Assembly: GCA_963383645.1 (NCBI GenBank)
Contig: OY726573.1
Span: 20,213,158 to 20,277,157, forward strand
DNA length: 64,000 nt
Direction of reading: 5' to 3'
From: Muscardinus avellanarius
Lineage: Eukaryota; Chordata; Mammalia; Rodentia; Gliridae
The notes beneath the pieces are model-generated. The model saw only the letters and a program-made list of their open reading frames with translations, did no database searches and was not told the DNA's origin. Shown here in pieces: positions 10,534 through 22,387 of the stretch. Position numbers and translations under genes: made by a program. Numbering within the stretch: the stretch's first letter is position 1; each line of letters begins with the position of its first letter.

Positions 10534-12622
10534 GGGCACCATGCAGGTCACCCTGAAGACCCTCCAGCAGCAGACCTTCAAGATCGACATCGACCCCGAG
10601 GAGACGGTGAAAGCATTGAAAGAGAAGATTGAATCTGAAAAGGGGAAAGATGCCTTTCCAGTAGCAGGTCAAAAATTAATTTATGCAGGCAAAATCCTTA
10701 ATGATGATACTGCTCTCAAAGAATATAAAATTGATGAGAAAAACTTCGTGGTGGTTATGGTGACAAAACCCAAAGCAGTGACAACACCAGCACCAGCTAC
10801 AACTCAGCAATCAAATCCTGCCACTACCACCACCACCACAGTTAGCTCCTCCACAGCAACAACTGTGGCTCAGGCCCCAGCCACCACCCCTGCTGTGGCT
10901 CCCACTTCCACACCTGTGTCCACCACTCCAGCACCAACCACAGCATCCTCTGAGCCTGCGCCCGCTAGTGCAGCTCAGCAAGAGAAACCTGCAGAAAAGC
11001 CAGTAGAGACACCAGTGGCTACCAGCCCAACATCAACTGACAGTACATCAGGAGATTCTTCTCGGTCAAACCTTTTTGAAGATGCAACAAGTGCTCTTGT
11101 GACAGGTCAGTCTTATGAGAACATGGTAACTGAGATCATGTCAATGGGCTATGAACGAGAGCAAGTAATTGCAGCCCCGAGAGCCAGTTTCAACAATCCT
11201 GACAGAGCAGTGGAGTACCTTTTAATGGGAATTCCTGGAGATAAAGTCAGGCTGTGATTGACCCTTCTCAGGCAGCTAGTACTGGGACGCCTCAGTCTTC
11301 AGCAGTGGCGGCAGCTGCAGCGACTACAACAGCAGCGACTACAACAGCGAGTTCTGGAGGACATCCCCTTGAATTTTTACGGAATCAGCCTCAGTTTCAA
11401 CAGATGAGACAAATTATTCAGCAGAATCCTTCACTGCTTCCAGCACTGCTACAACAAATAGGTCGAGAAAATCCTCAATTACTTCAGCAAATTAGCCAAC
11501 ACCAGGAGCATTTTATTCAGATGTTAAATGAACCAGTTCAAGAAGCTGGTAGTCAAGGAGGAGGAGGAGGAGGAGGTAGAGGAGGAGGAGGTGGAGGAGG
11601 AGGAAGTGGAGGTGGAAGTGGAGGTGGCACTGGAGGAATTGCAGAAGCTGGAAGTGGGCATATGAACTACATTCAAGTAACACCTCAGGAAAAAGAAGCT
11701 ATAGAAAGGTTAAAGGCATTAGGATTTCCTGAAGGACTTGTGATACAAGCATATTTTGCTTGTGAGAAGAATGAGAATTTGGCTGCCAATTTTCTTCTAC
11801 AGCAGAATTTTGATGAAGATTGAAAGGGACTCTTTTGTATCTCATACTTCACACCAGTGCATTACACTAACTTTGTTCACTGGATTGTCTGGGATGACTT
11901 GGGCTCATATCCGCAGTCCTTGGTATACGGTAGTAGATTGTTGGGGTGGGGAGGGAGGGATCTAGGACATAGGGCAGGGATAAATACAGTGCATGTCTGC
12001 TGCAATTAGCAGATGCCGCAAATCCACACCATGTAAAATATACAACCAAAAAAAATCAGCTTTTGCAGGTCTTTATTTCTTCTATAAAACAGTAGGTTTC
12101 CCTAGGTTTCACTCTTTTTAGTATACTAGATCCAGAAATTTAGTGTAATGCCCTGCTTTATATTTCTTTGACCGAACATTGGTTTCTGAATCTTTGCTAC
12201 CTAGAACTTATAGTCTCTGTTTCATGGCAACACTGGATAATGCTTTCTGAAATTGAAAAAATTTGGAGCAACTGTAAACAGAAATGCCAAATTATTGATG
12301 GTTATTGTTGCTGCTTCACACAATTAAAAAATTAATGTGTATGAAAGCCCATTCTTTCATGTTAAATACTTGGGGTGGGGGAGGGAGAAAGGGAACTTTT
12401 TCTTAAATTGAAAATAATTACTGCTATTTTAAAATATCTTGATCATTGAATGTGAGACCCTTCTAACATGATTTGAGAAGCTGTGCAAGTATAGGCAGAG
12501 TTATTTTCCTGTTTACATTTTTTTGTTTGTTTTGGGGGAAATTTAGTAGGTGTCTAATTACTGTTTACTTCATGGTTATATTGCAGTAAAAGATTTGAAA
12601 CAACCAAAAAAAAAAAAATAAA
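10534..12622 (+). pseudogene. RAD23B: RAD23B processed retrocopy (frameshifted)
   Basis: An intronless copy of the RAD23B mRNA starts 7 bases before the ATG (10541) and runs through about 0.8 kb of 3' UTR to an A-rich tail. The 13-base target-site duplication aaaataaaaactc is perfect (10521-10533 and 12623-12635). The reading frame shows the ubiquitin-like domain (residues 1 to about 79, [20 protein letters not shown]), the Thr/Ala/Pro-rich linker and UBA1, then shifts near 11240 where four bases are missing after ATTCCTGGAGAT. It resumes at about 11254-11823 with the XPC-binding/STI1 region and UBA2, ending QQNFDED. A Gly-rich run before UBA2 is expanded. The parent protein shuttles ubiquitinated cargo to the proteasome and stabilises XPC; this copy could make only a UBL-UBA1 fragment. 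Confidence 0.93.
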
Positions 12623-12655
12623 AAAATAAAAACTCAATCTAAAAGAAGGCAGGAG

Positions 12656-12907
12656 AGCTGGGAATGGTGGCACACGCTTGTAATCCCAGCATTCGGGAGG
12701 CTGAGACAGGAGGAGGATGGTTTGAGGACAGCCTCAGCTACTTATTGAGGCCCTTTGCAACTCAGTGAGACCCTGTTTCAAAATAAAGAATTAAAAATAG
12801 GTGTGGGGGTGGAGCTCAGAGATAGAATTCCCCCGTACCTCAAAAAAAGGGGGTATACCTCGGGGGTAGAACACCGCTGGGTTCGATCCCTAGTACTACA
12901 AAAGGGG
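12656..12907 (+). repeat. Dimeric B1-ID-like SINE
   Basis: The head gggaatggtggcacacgcttg begins about 20 bases after the RAD23B retrocopy target-site duplication. It has two partly repeated ID-like tails and ends gttcgatccctagtactac. Confidence 0.7.
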
Positions 12908-13315
12908 GGAAAAAGATACTATGGCAAAGAAGAAAGGTCCTAAAACAGATCATTTCCACCTTTAGAAACCCCAGAAAAAGCAAAAAGAGCATATTAACAC
13001 AAAAGCAAGCATCGATAGGGAAACTAATAACGATCAGGGCAAAAACAAACAGAAAACAAGAGAAAAAAAGTTAAAGAAACTAAAACTCGTCCTGGGGGAA
13101 AAATAATCAATCTCTGACTAGACTGCCTAGGAAACAAAAGAAAGAAGATGCCAGGACCAACTCAGGGCCTAGAGAAGGTAGTCAGCTCTATGCCAGGCTA
13201 AGAGAAATTAAAATTCCTAAATTTTATGAACCTAAATGTATTCCCTAAATATATGAAGAGATATACCATATCTATAGATCAAAAGAGTAAAGTAAGTGTG
13301 TGAGTGTGTGTGTGT

Positions 13316-14605
13316 AAGTGTGTATGTGTGTGTGGTATGCTGGGGATTGAACCCAGTAGTGTTCTATCACTATATTATTATACATATATTATATATATTA
13401 TTATGATTTTGTGGTACTGGGAATTGAACCCAGGGTCATTCTACTTCTGAGGTATACCACTGCTCTATTTTTATGTATGTATGTATATATGTATTTTGTG
13501 GTACTTGTGTTGAAACCCAGAGGTCTTCTACCCCTGGGCTATATCCCCAGCCCTATTTTTAATTTTTTTAAATTTGGAAACAGGGTCTCGCCAAGTTGCT
13601 GAGGCTGACTTCAAAACTGTGACCCTCCTGTCTCAGCCTCCCAAGTACTGGGATTACAAGGTGTGCACCATCATGCCTGGCTTTATTGTTATTTATTTAT
13701 TTATTTGGTGGTACTGGGGTTCCTGGAAGCCCTTCTACCTCCGGGCTACACTCCCAGACCTATTTTTAATTTTTTATTTGGAAACAGGGTCTCCTAAGCC
13801 AGCGTGGCTGGCTTCAAACCTGCGCGATCCTCCTGTCTCTGCCTCCCAAGAACGGGGATTACAAGGTGTGCACCATCATGCCTGGCTTTACTGTTATTTT
13901 ATTTATATTTTTTTGGTGGTACTGGGGTGGAACCCAGAGGCTTTCTACCTCCAGTCTATATTCCAGACATCTTTTATATTTTATTTGGAAACAGGGTCTC
14001 ACTAAGTTGCTGAGAGCCTCACTAAGTAGCTGAGGCTGGCTTCGAACCCGTGCGATCCTCCTGTCTCAGCCTCCCAAGCGTGGGGATTACAAGCGTGCGC
14101 CACCACGCCCGGCTTTTACTGTTACTTTTTAAACAGGGTCTCACTACTTACTAAGATCTCACTCTTTACTAAGTCTGTCCTTAAACTTGTGATCTACACG
14201 TCTCAGCCTCCCAAGTACTGGGATTACAGGTATATGTCATCACATCCCTGCTTTATTTTTAATTTTTTATTTTGTGGTACTAAGGCTTGTACTCAGGGCA
14301 TTCTATCTCCAAGCTACATCTCCAAACCTATTCATCTTTACTTTGAAACACTTGATAAGAGATAGATGAGAGTCTAGGTTGATGAGGGTCTCACTACTTG
14401 CCGAAGCTGTGCTCAAACCCATGACCTTCCCGTCTCAGCCTACCAAGTACTGGGATTACAGGGTGCACCACCAATGCCCGGCTTATTTTTATTTTGAAAG
14501 AGAATCTCACTAAGTTACTGTACACTGGTCTTAAACCTACTATTCACTGTCTCAGCCGCCCAAGCACTAGGATTACAGGCATGTGTCACCATGTCCAGCT
14601 TTACC
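13316..14605 (-). repeat. Tandem cluster of at least six dimeric SINEs
   Basis: Successive antisense copies start with gtggtactgg-like tails at about 13330, 13411, 13498, 13707, 13915 and 14273. Their heads end at about 13682, 13885, 14115, 14250, 14485 and 14600. The copy at 13707-13885 carries the young ggttcctggaagcccttcta tail. GT and ATTT simple repeats separate the units. Nothing else is seen here. Confidence 0.7.
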
Positions 14606-14722
14606 TTGCTTTTTTAATAAAATCACAAGCACAAGAAAGAACCAAGGCATCGCCACTGATTTTATGGAAAGCAGAGATGAACAATTTTCTCCCATTCTTT
14701 GAAAAATAATTATGCTACGGAC

Positions 14723-14855
14723 CTGATTTTCTTTTCCGAGTTTTGATATCGACAATCACAGCACTGTTCTTTTCAGTAAAGTGCTTCAAGATGATCCCGT
14801 TATGGGGCTCATTGGCATTATCCAGATAAACACAGCGGGTTCCCACACACAGGAC
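14723..14855 (-). pseudogene. ZZEF1: ZZEF1 exon
   Basis: The acceptor TTTTAG lies above 14855 and the donor GTCCGT (weak but GT) below 14723. The exon reads VLCVGTRCVYLDNANEPHNG, then IILKHFTEKNSAVIV and DIKTRKRKS, which is ZZEF1 between the exons at 15.6 and 8.5 kb. It is 133 bp, ends in phase 1, and the frame is open. Confidence 0.9.
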
Positions 14856-15311
14856 CTAAAATATGAAAGGAAAGGCAGTTCAGTAGCACCCCGGGACAGG
14901 AAAGACTGCCGAGGCGCAAGCCCGGGCCCTTTTGCTTGTGCCTGACTTCAACCAGCACACAAGGACAGGCTTCTGCTCGTCTCCACGTCCAAAGCCTGTG
15001 GAACAGACCTGGAACAGAACTGGTTTATGCTACTGCTGGATGATGTCGTGTTTTTACAGCCCCGTTGTCCCGATCAGTTGAGAGACACAGTGATTAAAAA
15101 TGAGATCAAGGTGAATGCCAAGGTGAAAGACAACTGCTCTTTGAAGTTCTTTGTAATTTAATAAATGTTAACACATATTATTTAGAGCCAATTACCAGCT
15201 AGGCAAATGAATCAAATAGCTAAACTTAAAAAAAGTCAGCCGAATGCATAAGGTCATAGGTTCAATTTTAAACAATATAAGAAAAGAAAACAAGCTAAAC
15301 AAACCACCCCA

Positions 15312-15322
15312 AAATCTTAGAT

Positions 15323-15357
<35 letters not shown>

Positions 15358-15536
15358 TTAGTACAGGGACTGAACCCAGGGGCATTCTACTCCTGAGTTA
15401 TATTCCCAGCCCTATTTCATTTTTTATTTGGAAACAGGGCCTCACTAAGTTGCTGAGGCTGTCCTCAACTCTGTGGTACTCCTGTCTCAGCCTCCCACAT
15501 ACTAGGGTTACAAGCACGTACCGCCATGTCTGACTG
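15312..15536 (-). repeat. (TTTA)n plus dimeric SINE
   Basis: An ATTT run at 15318-15359 is followed by a reversed SINE ending ccgccatgtctgac. Confidence 0.7.
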
Positions 15537-15626
15537 TTTTGAAAATATGCCAATCTATGTGGATTTGTATGCCATGAGGAATCTGACGTGCATGAAGATT
15601 AGAGATGTGGCTGTCGGGTGCTGTAC

Positions 15627-15801
15627 CTGTGGGAAGCCGACCAGTACCAGCAGCGTGAAGATGTTGGTGTGCTTCAGCTGGAAAGGCAGCTGCTTGATGC
15701 AGTGGTCCGTGAAGGTGGCAATGACATGTCGCCACAGTGGTGCACTGTTAAGTGACCGCAAGATCTCTGCCATGGAGTACGCCCAGTCCAAACCCACCCG
15801 G
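15627..15801 (-). pseudogene. ZZEF1: ZZEF1 exon
   Basis: The acceptor CTTGCAG lies above 15801 and the donor GTACAG below 15627. The 175 bp exon reads RVGLDWAYSMAEILRSLNSA, then FTDHCIKQLPFQLKHTNIFT, ending LVGFPQ. It completes the Ser codon split with the exon at 17037-17314. No damage is seen. Confidence 0.92.
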
Positions 15802-16029
15802 CTGCAAGGCAAGAGTTCCATTAGGGAGTAGAGCATGGGGCCGAAATCAACTCATCAGAGTCAGAAATTCCAAGGCAGACCCTGCTCATTAATTTCTTTA
15901 TGCTACCACATCTGGCTAGGTTTATTATTATTTTAAAAATTAACTGGCAAGTGTTTAAGTTTTTTGTTTTAATTTCTATATTTAAAGTCTAATTAAGCTG
16001 GCCAGGCACCATCATGCCTGGCTTGTTCG

Positions 16030-16235
16030 TTACTTGTTTTTTCAGTACTGATGATGAACTCAGGGGTATTCTACTTCTGAACTATACCCCAGCCCAATTG
16101 TATTGTTTATTTTGAAAGAGAGTCTCACTGAGTTGCAAAGGGCCTAAGTAGCTGAGGCTGTCTGCGAACCACGATCCTCCTGACTCAGCCGCCCAAATGC
16201 TGAGATTACAGGCATGCGCCACAAAGCCCAGCAGC
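16030..16235 (-). repeat. Dimeric B1-ID-like SINE
   Basis: A reversed SINE with a diverged tail (ctgatgatgaactcaggggt) and a head ending ccacaaagcccagc. Confidence 0.65.
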
Positions 16236-16506
16236 TCATTAATTTTTAAAACTACAAGAATGTTTTTCATATAAAGCTGAGTGAAAAAATAAAATCAAGA
16301 CCTGATATTTATATACTCAGTCTTTATGATTTCAAAAATTTCTATTAAAAAAGATCACAGAGTGTATGCATACATACTCACTAACATACAAGAAAGGTTT
16401 AGAAGAAAATACAGTAAACAGCACCAAATATAAAATATGGTACAAATCTTCATTTCTGCTTTCCAAATCTGGTAGTATGGCTATGTTTCTTTTATAATAA
16501 AAACAA

Positions 16507-16762
16507 AGCTGGGCATGGTGATGCATGTTTGTAATCCCCGTATTTGGGAGGCTGACACAGAAAGATTTCAGGTTTGTGGTCAGCCTCCGCTACTTAGTGA
16601 GGCCCTCTGCAACTTAGTGAGACCCTGTTTCAAAATAAAAATAAAACATAGGGCTGAGGGTGTAGCTCGGAGGTAGAATGTCTCTGGGTTCAATCACCAG
16701 TACCGCAAAATAAAATAAAATAAAATAAAATAAAATAAAATAAAATAAAATAAAATAAAATA
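16507..16762 (+). repeat. Dimeric SINE with (TAAAA)n tail
   Basis: A forward SINE (gctgggcatggtgatgcatg) ending ttcaatcaccagtaccgc, then about eleven TAAAA units. Confidence 0.7.
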
Positions 16763-17036
16763 TAAATAAAAACAGAGTTTCAAATCCAAGGCTATAAGGG
16801 GAAAACCACATTAGAAGATCTGTCATCAGACAGTTGAATCATCAGGCAGTGCCAAGGCTGCTCAGCCATTTTAATGTGGACTGATAGCATCCATCACCAA
16901 AAACCATCCTATTCTCATAGGAGATTCTCAGATTACAGTACTATACCACCTTAAACTCATCGGCCAGCCAGACTTTGGCCTAAGGGTCCCACTAAGTGGG
17001 ACAGTGGGGGAGACAGGGAGGGAGCAGCAAGGCTAC

Positions 17037-17314
17037 CTGTCCAGGCACACTGCTCCCAGACTGAAGAGCAGATGGGTTGTCTTCCAGCCATCTGGCACAA
17101 TGGTACTGTCCCCTGCAGCAAACAGGTTGTGTTTGGCTGAGAGGACCTTGATTACAGCGGCGTCAACCTCTGCTGGTAAAAGACGGACGATTAATTGGCC
17201 GAGAAGTCCCAGTGTCAGGTGGTAGGTTTCATTCAGATGGCCTGCGTTGGAGATGACAACCTGGAACATGAGTGGGAGGACGTGCTCCAGGTCCATCAGG
17301 GGGACGGTGGGGCC
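17037..17314 (-). pseudogene. ZZEF1: ZZEF1 exon (first of seven in the left fragment)
   Basis: The acceptor CTTGGCAG lies above 17314 and the donor GTAGCC below 17037. The 278 bp exon reads GPTVPLMDLEHVLPLMFQVV, then ISNAGHLNETYHLTLGLLGQ, and ends HLLFSLGAVCLD plus two bases of the next codon. It is nearly identical to what I recall of mammalian ZZEF1. The exons that should precede it (second ZZ domain and the Ser/Pro-rich linker) are not found on the minus strand above 17.3 kb. The nearest upstream-coding exons lie on the opposite strand at 54.5 and 62.7 kb. Confidence 0.92.
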
Positions 17315-17399
17315 CTGCCAAGAGGAGAAATCTCTTCAGTACAAAGTCCAAACAACTACACCAGCTAAACACTCCATCCATCCCTCATTGTGTGTATTC

Positions 17400-20165
17400 T
17401 TTTTTTTTTTCCCTCCCTGTGGCACTGAAGATCAAACCCAGAAGCACTCTACCTCTGAGCTATACCCCCAGCCCTATTTTTATTATGAATCAGGGTCTCT
17501 GTAGGTTGCTGAGAGTCTAACTCTTTGCAAAGGCTGTCCTCCACCTGTGATCCACCTGTTTTAGCCTCACAAATACTGGGATCTACAGGTCTGTGCTACC
17601 ACGTCCAGCTGGTAGTGTATTCTTTAGAACTGACCTAGCCAGGCATGGTGCACATGCTTGTAATCTCAGCATTTGGGAGGCTGAGACAGGAGGATTGTAG
17701 TTTGCAGACAGCCTCAGCTACTTAGTGTGAGGCCCTTTGCAACTCAGTGAGTCCTTGTTTCAAAGTAAATAATAAAACATAGGGCTGGGGGTGGAGCTTT
17801 GAGGTAGAATGCCTCTGGGTTCCATCCCCAGGACTGGGAAAAAGAAAAAAAAAGAACTGACTTAGTTTATTATGCAGCAGGACCAGGCACCGTGGTGCAT
17901 ACCTGTAACTGCAGCATGTCAGGAGAGACAGGCAAGAGGATCACAAGGCTGAGGACAGCTTGAACAACTTATAAAATGAAAAGGGAGCCAGGAGTGGTGG
18001 CAAAAGAAAGAAAGGAAAGAAAGAAAAGTGCTGGGGACATAGCTCAGTGGTAGAGCACACCCGTGTTCCATAACAGTAGCATAAAAAATAAATAAAAAGA
18101 AATATGCAAGCCGGGCATGCTGGCACTTTTTTTGTGTGTGGTAGTAGAGTTGGAACTTGGGCCTTCTATCTCCAGGCTATATACTCAGCCCTATTTTATT
18201 TTATTTTTGGAAATAGGGTCTAAGTTGCTGAGAGCCTAAGTTGCTGCGGCTGTCCACAAAACTGCAATACGCTGGTCACCTACTGAGATTACATGTATGA
18301 GCCCCCATGCCTGGATTAATGGCACATGCTTGTAATTCCAGTACTTGGCAGGCAGAGACAGCAGGATTGCAGGCTTGTGGCAAGCCTCCACAAGTGAGAC
18401 CCTGTTTCAACACAGAATGCTAACATAGGAAATAAGTTTAGAGGAAGACGTTCCTCGGTTCCAACCGCAGTAACACATAAACACACACACGCGCAACACA
18501 CACACACACACAAATGCAATGGCTTTCATAAATGAAATATGTATAATTAGCTGTAAAATAGGAGTCATTTTCATCTGTTGTTTTGTTTGTGGTGCTGGTG
18601 ATTGAACCCAGGGGAGCTCCACAATGGAGTTAATTTCCTGGTTCATTCTTAGTTTTATTTTGGGATGGGGTCTCATCTAAGTTATCAAGTTACTAAGTTA
18701 CAAGCTTTGAACCTGCAATCCTCCTGTCTCAGCATCCCAAGAACTGGGATTATAGGCCTGCACCAACACTCCTGGCTAGGGTGTCATCTTATAATTCTAC
18801 TTTAAATATTCCTTTACCCTAAAAATGAAATATTTGTTTTTTCCTCCTGTTATGTCCATTGTGAAAGATAAAAAAATTAAAAAATACACAAAAGTTCAAC
18901 TTTCCGTAATCTATCTCCCCACCAATGTCCAGGATATAACTATTATACCTGTCAACAGATTGATGAACAGTCTTCAATCTCCTTCTAAGCACATTTACAT
19001 GTAGCACATGTAAAACAAATGAACAATTTTATTTTTACTTATTTATTTTTGTGGGTCTGGGATGGAGCCCAAGGACATTCTACCTCCTAGCTACACCCAC
19101 AGCCCTATTTTTTATTCTTTATTTTGAAACAGGGTCTTACTGAGTTGTGGAGGGCCTCACTAAGTACTGAGGCCGTGTGCAAAACGCGATTCTTTAGTCT
19201 CAGCTCCTGATTGCTAGGATTATAAGCATGCACCAACATGCCCGGAAAAATTAACAATTTTAAATAGTTAATTTCCTTCCTTACTTCCTTCTTTACTTTA
19301 TTTTGGATTATGGTCTCACTAAGTTGCTGAGGGTTCCTCAAACCTACAATCCTCCTGTCTTAGCCTCCCAAATACTGGGAATACAGGTGTGCACCACCAC
19401 ATCCTGCTTACTTATCTTTCTTTTTAAATTTTTATTTATTTATTTTTTGGTGGTACTAGGGGTGTAACCCAGGGGCTTTCAAGCTGTGGGCTATACTCCC
19501 AGACCTATTTTATATTTTATTTGGAAACCTGGTGTCACTGAGTTGCTGAGACCCTCACTAAGTAGCTGAGGCTGGCTTTGAACCTGTGGGATCCTCCTGT
19601 CTCAGCCTCCCAATCCCGGGGGATTACAAACTTGCAACACCATGCCCGGCTTACTTTTCTTTCTTTAAATACTGTCCAGCAACTTACTGTGTTTCCAATT
19701 CTTCATTATTATCAACAGCAGTTAGATAAACAGCCTAGTAATGCACTTCTCTTTCTATCTTTTTGGTGGCAGTGGGAGAGAAACTAGGGGTGTTCTACCA
19801 CTGAGCTACATTCTCAGGCCCTTTTTAAATGTATTTTGAAACAAGGTCTTGCTAGGTTACTGTGTGCTCATCTTGAATCTGTGATCCTCCTGTCTCAGTC
19901 TCTGAAGTACTGGGATTACAGGCATGGGCTGTCATGCCAAATTAATTCATAAATTTTAAGTTGTGCACTATTCTGAGGAGCATGATGCAATCCTGCACTG
20001 TGCTGTTCCATCTCCTAGGATGTGAATCGTAGTGTACCTACCATGCCCAGCAATTACATAACATTCTATGCACTTGAACCACTTATTATTTTCCATAGGA
20101 TAAAACAGAAAAAACAGGAAAAAACTATGTTATTATTCTCAGTGTGATTAGAGAGTACTAAATAT
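17400..20165. repeat. SINE-dense intergenic/intronic stretch
   Basis: Dimeric SINEs in reverse at about 17400-17611, 18120-18315, 18588-18778, 19028-19245, 19262-19410, 19430-19653 and 19757-19945. Forward copies lie at about 17636-17845, 17882-18095 and 18312-18505. A CA run sits at 18480-18512. Gaps between them show no coding sequence I can support. Confidence 0.7.
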
Positions 20166-20610
20166 GTAGCTATGAGGTTGAACGCCCCTGGAAAATTCTC
20201 AAGATGTTATCCCCAGGAAGGGGCAGCCTAGCAGGGGTGTTGGAGTCCGAGAAGGAGGAGGAAGGAGTCTCCACAGGGCTGGTTAGGTGGGGCTGCAAGC
20301 AGGGGTGCGTTTCTGCAGCAAGGCTCAGAGCATAGGGGTGAGGAGGGCATATACAGCTGGTGAGGCTGAGCTCCAAGGGGGGAAGCAGGCCTAGCACAGA
20401 CGGCAGCTGGAGTGAGTGTCCAGGCTCATGTGGAGAGGAGGGCTTTCCACGTGGGAGCTCAGCCTGGCTTGGGAGTCAGATTCAGGCAGCTCCGGGGAGC
20501 GCTGCCACTCAGCGGTGCTCACTGTGAATAAGGGTGGCTTCAATGCAAGGGGACATCCTGGGTCAAGATAAACCCGGCCATGGTAGAGATACTCCACTGG
20601 CAGGGGCCCA
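20160..20610. other. Unidentified non-repeat GC-rich block
   Basis: About 450 bp free of the local SINEs with two overlapping open minus-strand frames (20170-20397 and 20391-20597). I do not recognise either. There is no clear start context or splice arrangement; it could be unique intergenic sequence or the relic of an exon or retrocopy. Confidence 0.3.
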
Positions 20611-20765
20611 GGTTAGGGTGTCAAGAGTCATTTCTCTAAACAGAGAAAGAATGATATTCTTGAAAGAAGAATGGCAGCTGACATGGGACACTGATCAAAT
20701 AAGTAGTTATAGAAAGGATAATGGGATCCAGATCTCACTGTTGAAAATAGGAATTATAAATACAA

Positions 20766-20963
20766 TAGCTGGGCCTGGTGGTGCACCCTTGTAATCCCAG
20801 TACTTGGGAGCGGAGACAGGAGGATCGAAGGTTCTCAGTCAGCTAGTCTTAGCTACTTAGTGAGGCCTTCCACAACTTAGTGAGACTCTGTTTCAAAATC
20901 AAGAATAAAAAATACCACTGGGGTGTAGCTTGGAGGTAGAATTCCCCTGGGTTCAACTCCCAG

Positions 20964-20998
<35 letters not shown>

Positions 20999-21005
20999 AA
21001 AAAAA
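20766..21005 (+). repeat. Dimeric SINE with (CA)n/poly(A) tail
   Basis: A forward SINE from gctgggcctggtggtgcacc to ttcaactcccagttacac, then a CA run (20965-20993) and an A run. Confidence 0.7.
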
Positions 21006-21477
21006 AAAAACCAGAAAAAACCTCCAATAAAAACCCCAAAACAAACAAAAAAAAAACCCAAAAAGAAACAATAAAGTAGAAAACTGGAATAAACCTTGTG
21101 GTCATCACAGGCACTGGTATAATTCACCATTCATTCTTTCTCCCTCCCTTCTCTCTTTCTCCCTCTCCTCATAGTCATTCTCTCCCTTTTCTCTCTGGAT
21201 TTAGATACCAAGAGGGAACACAATGATTTTCCTGTCAGACACATATATCTGTGAACTGTGATTGATCACGAATCAATTTTAATTCCCATGTGAAAGTTGA
21301 TTTCTCTTCAGCCTGAGTATCATCCATTGAACTGATTAAACAAAGTAATCTAACCATCACACTAAACCACACAAATGCATATATTTATGATTTATCAATT
21401 GAAAAATGACAAATACAATAATAATCAAAGAAAATGCTGTAGTGTGCCACCTACTTGTGGGGGTCCATCGCAGAGGC

Positions 21478-22069
21478 CTGCTTTCACTGGAGACACCTCG
21501 TAAGTCTATACTACAGGGCATTTCTGCTCCCCTCTTGCTAGATCTACTTGGCTGGACCCAGGGCCAATCTTTGGGGCCAGCAGGCAACAGCAACATGTCC
21601 TTGAGATCTGGGTCACAATTCTCTGTGTTACCTGTTTCCAGCCTTGAGTGTTGTCCATGGTGGTGACCACAGGTTCCCGACAAGGTTGCTGCATGCAGTG
21701 GGCGTCTTGTTCTGTCAGTCGCTCCGGAGAGGACAAGCTGGCTTGGTGGGCCTCAAGGCCATGGTGCTGGGAGTGGGGTACTCTCACTGGGGCCTCACAG
21801 AGGAACAGCAGGCAGGCTGTGTCTCCTCTCCTCTGAGGTGTGAGGAGGAATGGCAGGCCTGCTCTCTGCATCTCCTCTGGGTGGGGCCGTGGACAGGAGG
21901 GGCCTGGCTGTGTCTTTGCTCCCAGAGTCCCTCCCTTCCTCCAGGCTGGGCAGGGGAGGGGCAGGCGGGCTGTCACTACTCCCCCTCACACTGCCCAGGG
22001 AATTGCAAGCCGCCTGTGCCCCTGCCCTGTTCTGCCCTGACTCCATGTCCTACCTGCTTGGCAGTGTCC
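21478..22069 (-). pseudogene. Degenerate copy C of the kinase gene 3' end
   Basis: The minus strand carries relics of the last ~200 codons of the neighbouring kinase gene. There is a Cys-rich TCCCCLLAPKIGPGSSQ-like block (compare CCCCLMAKKICPGSSQ in the gene), a spacer, and a RRHSLPAVPL-like block near 21800. On the plus strand each copy begins ctgctttcactggagacacc. Stop codons and frame changes interrupt it. Confidence 0.65.
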
Positions 22070-22387
22070 ACCTGCTTTCGCTGGAGACACCTTATTACCA
22101 AGTAGGCCAGGGCACTTGTGCTGGCCGGTCTCTTCAGCTCTTGGGTGCATCCAGGGTGGACCTTTGGGGCCATCAGGCAATTGCAGAGGCTCTTGGGATC
22201 CTGGTCCCAATTCTGCAGCTCACTCACCACATGTGTGGTCAGGGGTGGTGGCTGCAGACTCAACGGGGTTGCCAGGTTGGGGCAGAGTCGGCCTCTGCCA
22301 ATAGTTCCTGGGAGGACAAGTTGGCCGGGGGCAGCTCACATCTGTGCTGGGTGCCATGATGGGAGTGGGCGTCCATTCACTAGATCT
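22070..22387 (-). pseudogene. Degenerate copy B of the kinase gene 3' end
   Basis: The same plus-strand start, ctgctttcgctggagacacc, leads into a CNCLMAPKVHPGCTQE-like block on the minus strand. It is offset by about 595 bp from copy C. It runs into the 60-bp minisatellite where copy C has its SLPAVPL-like segment. Confidence 0.65.
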
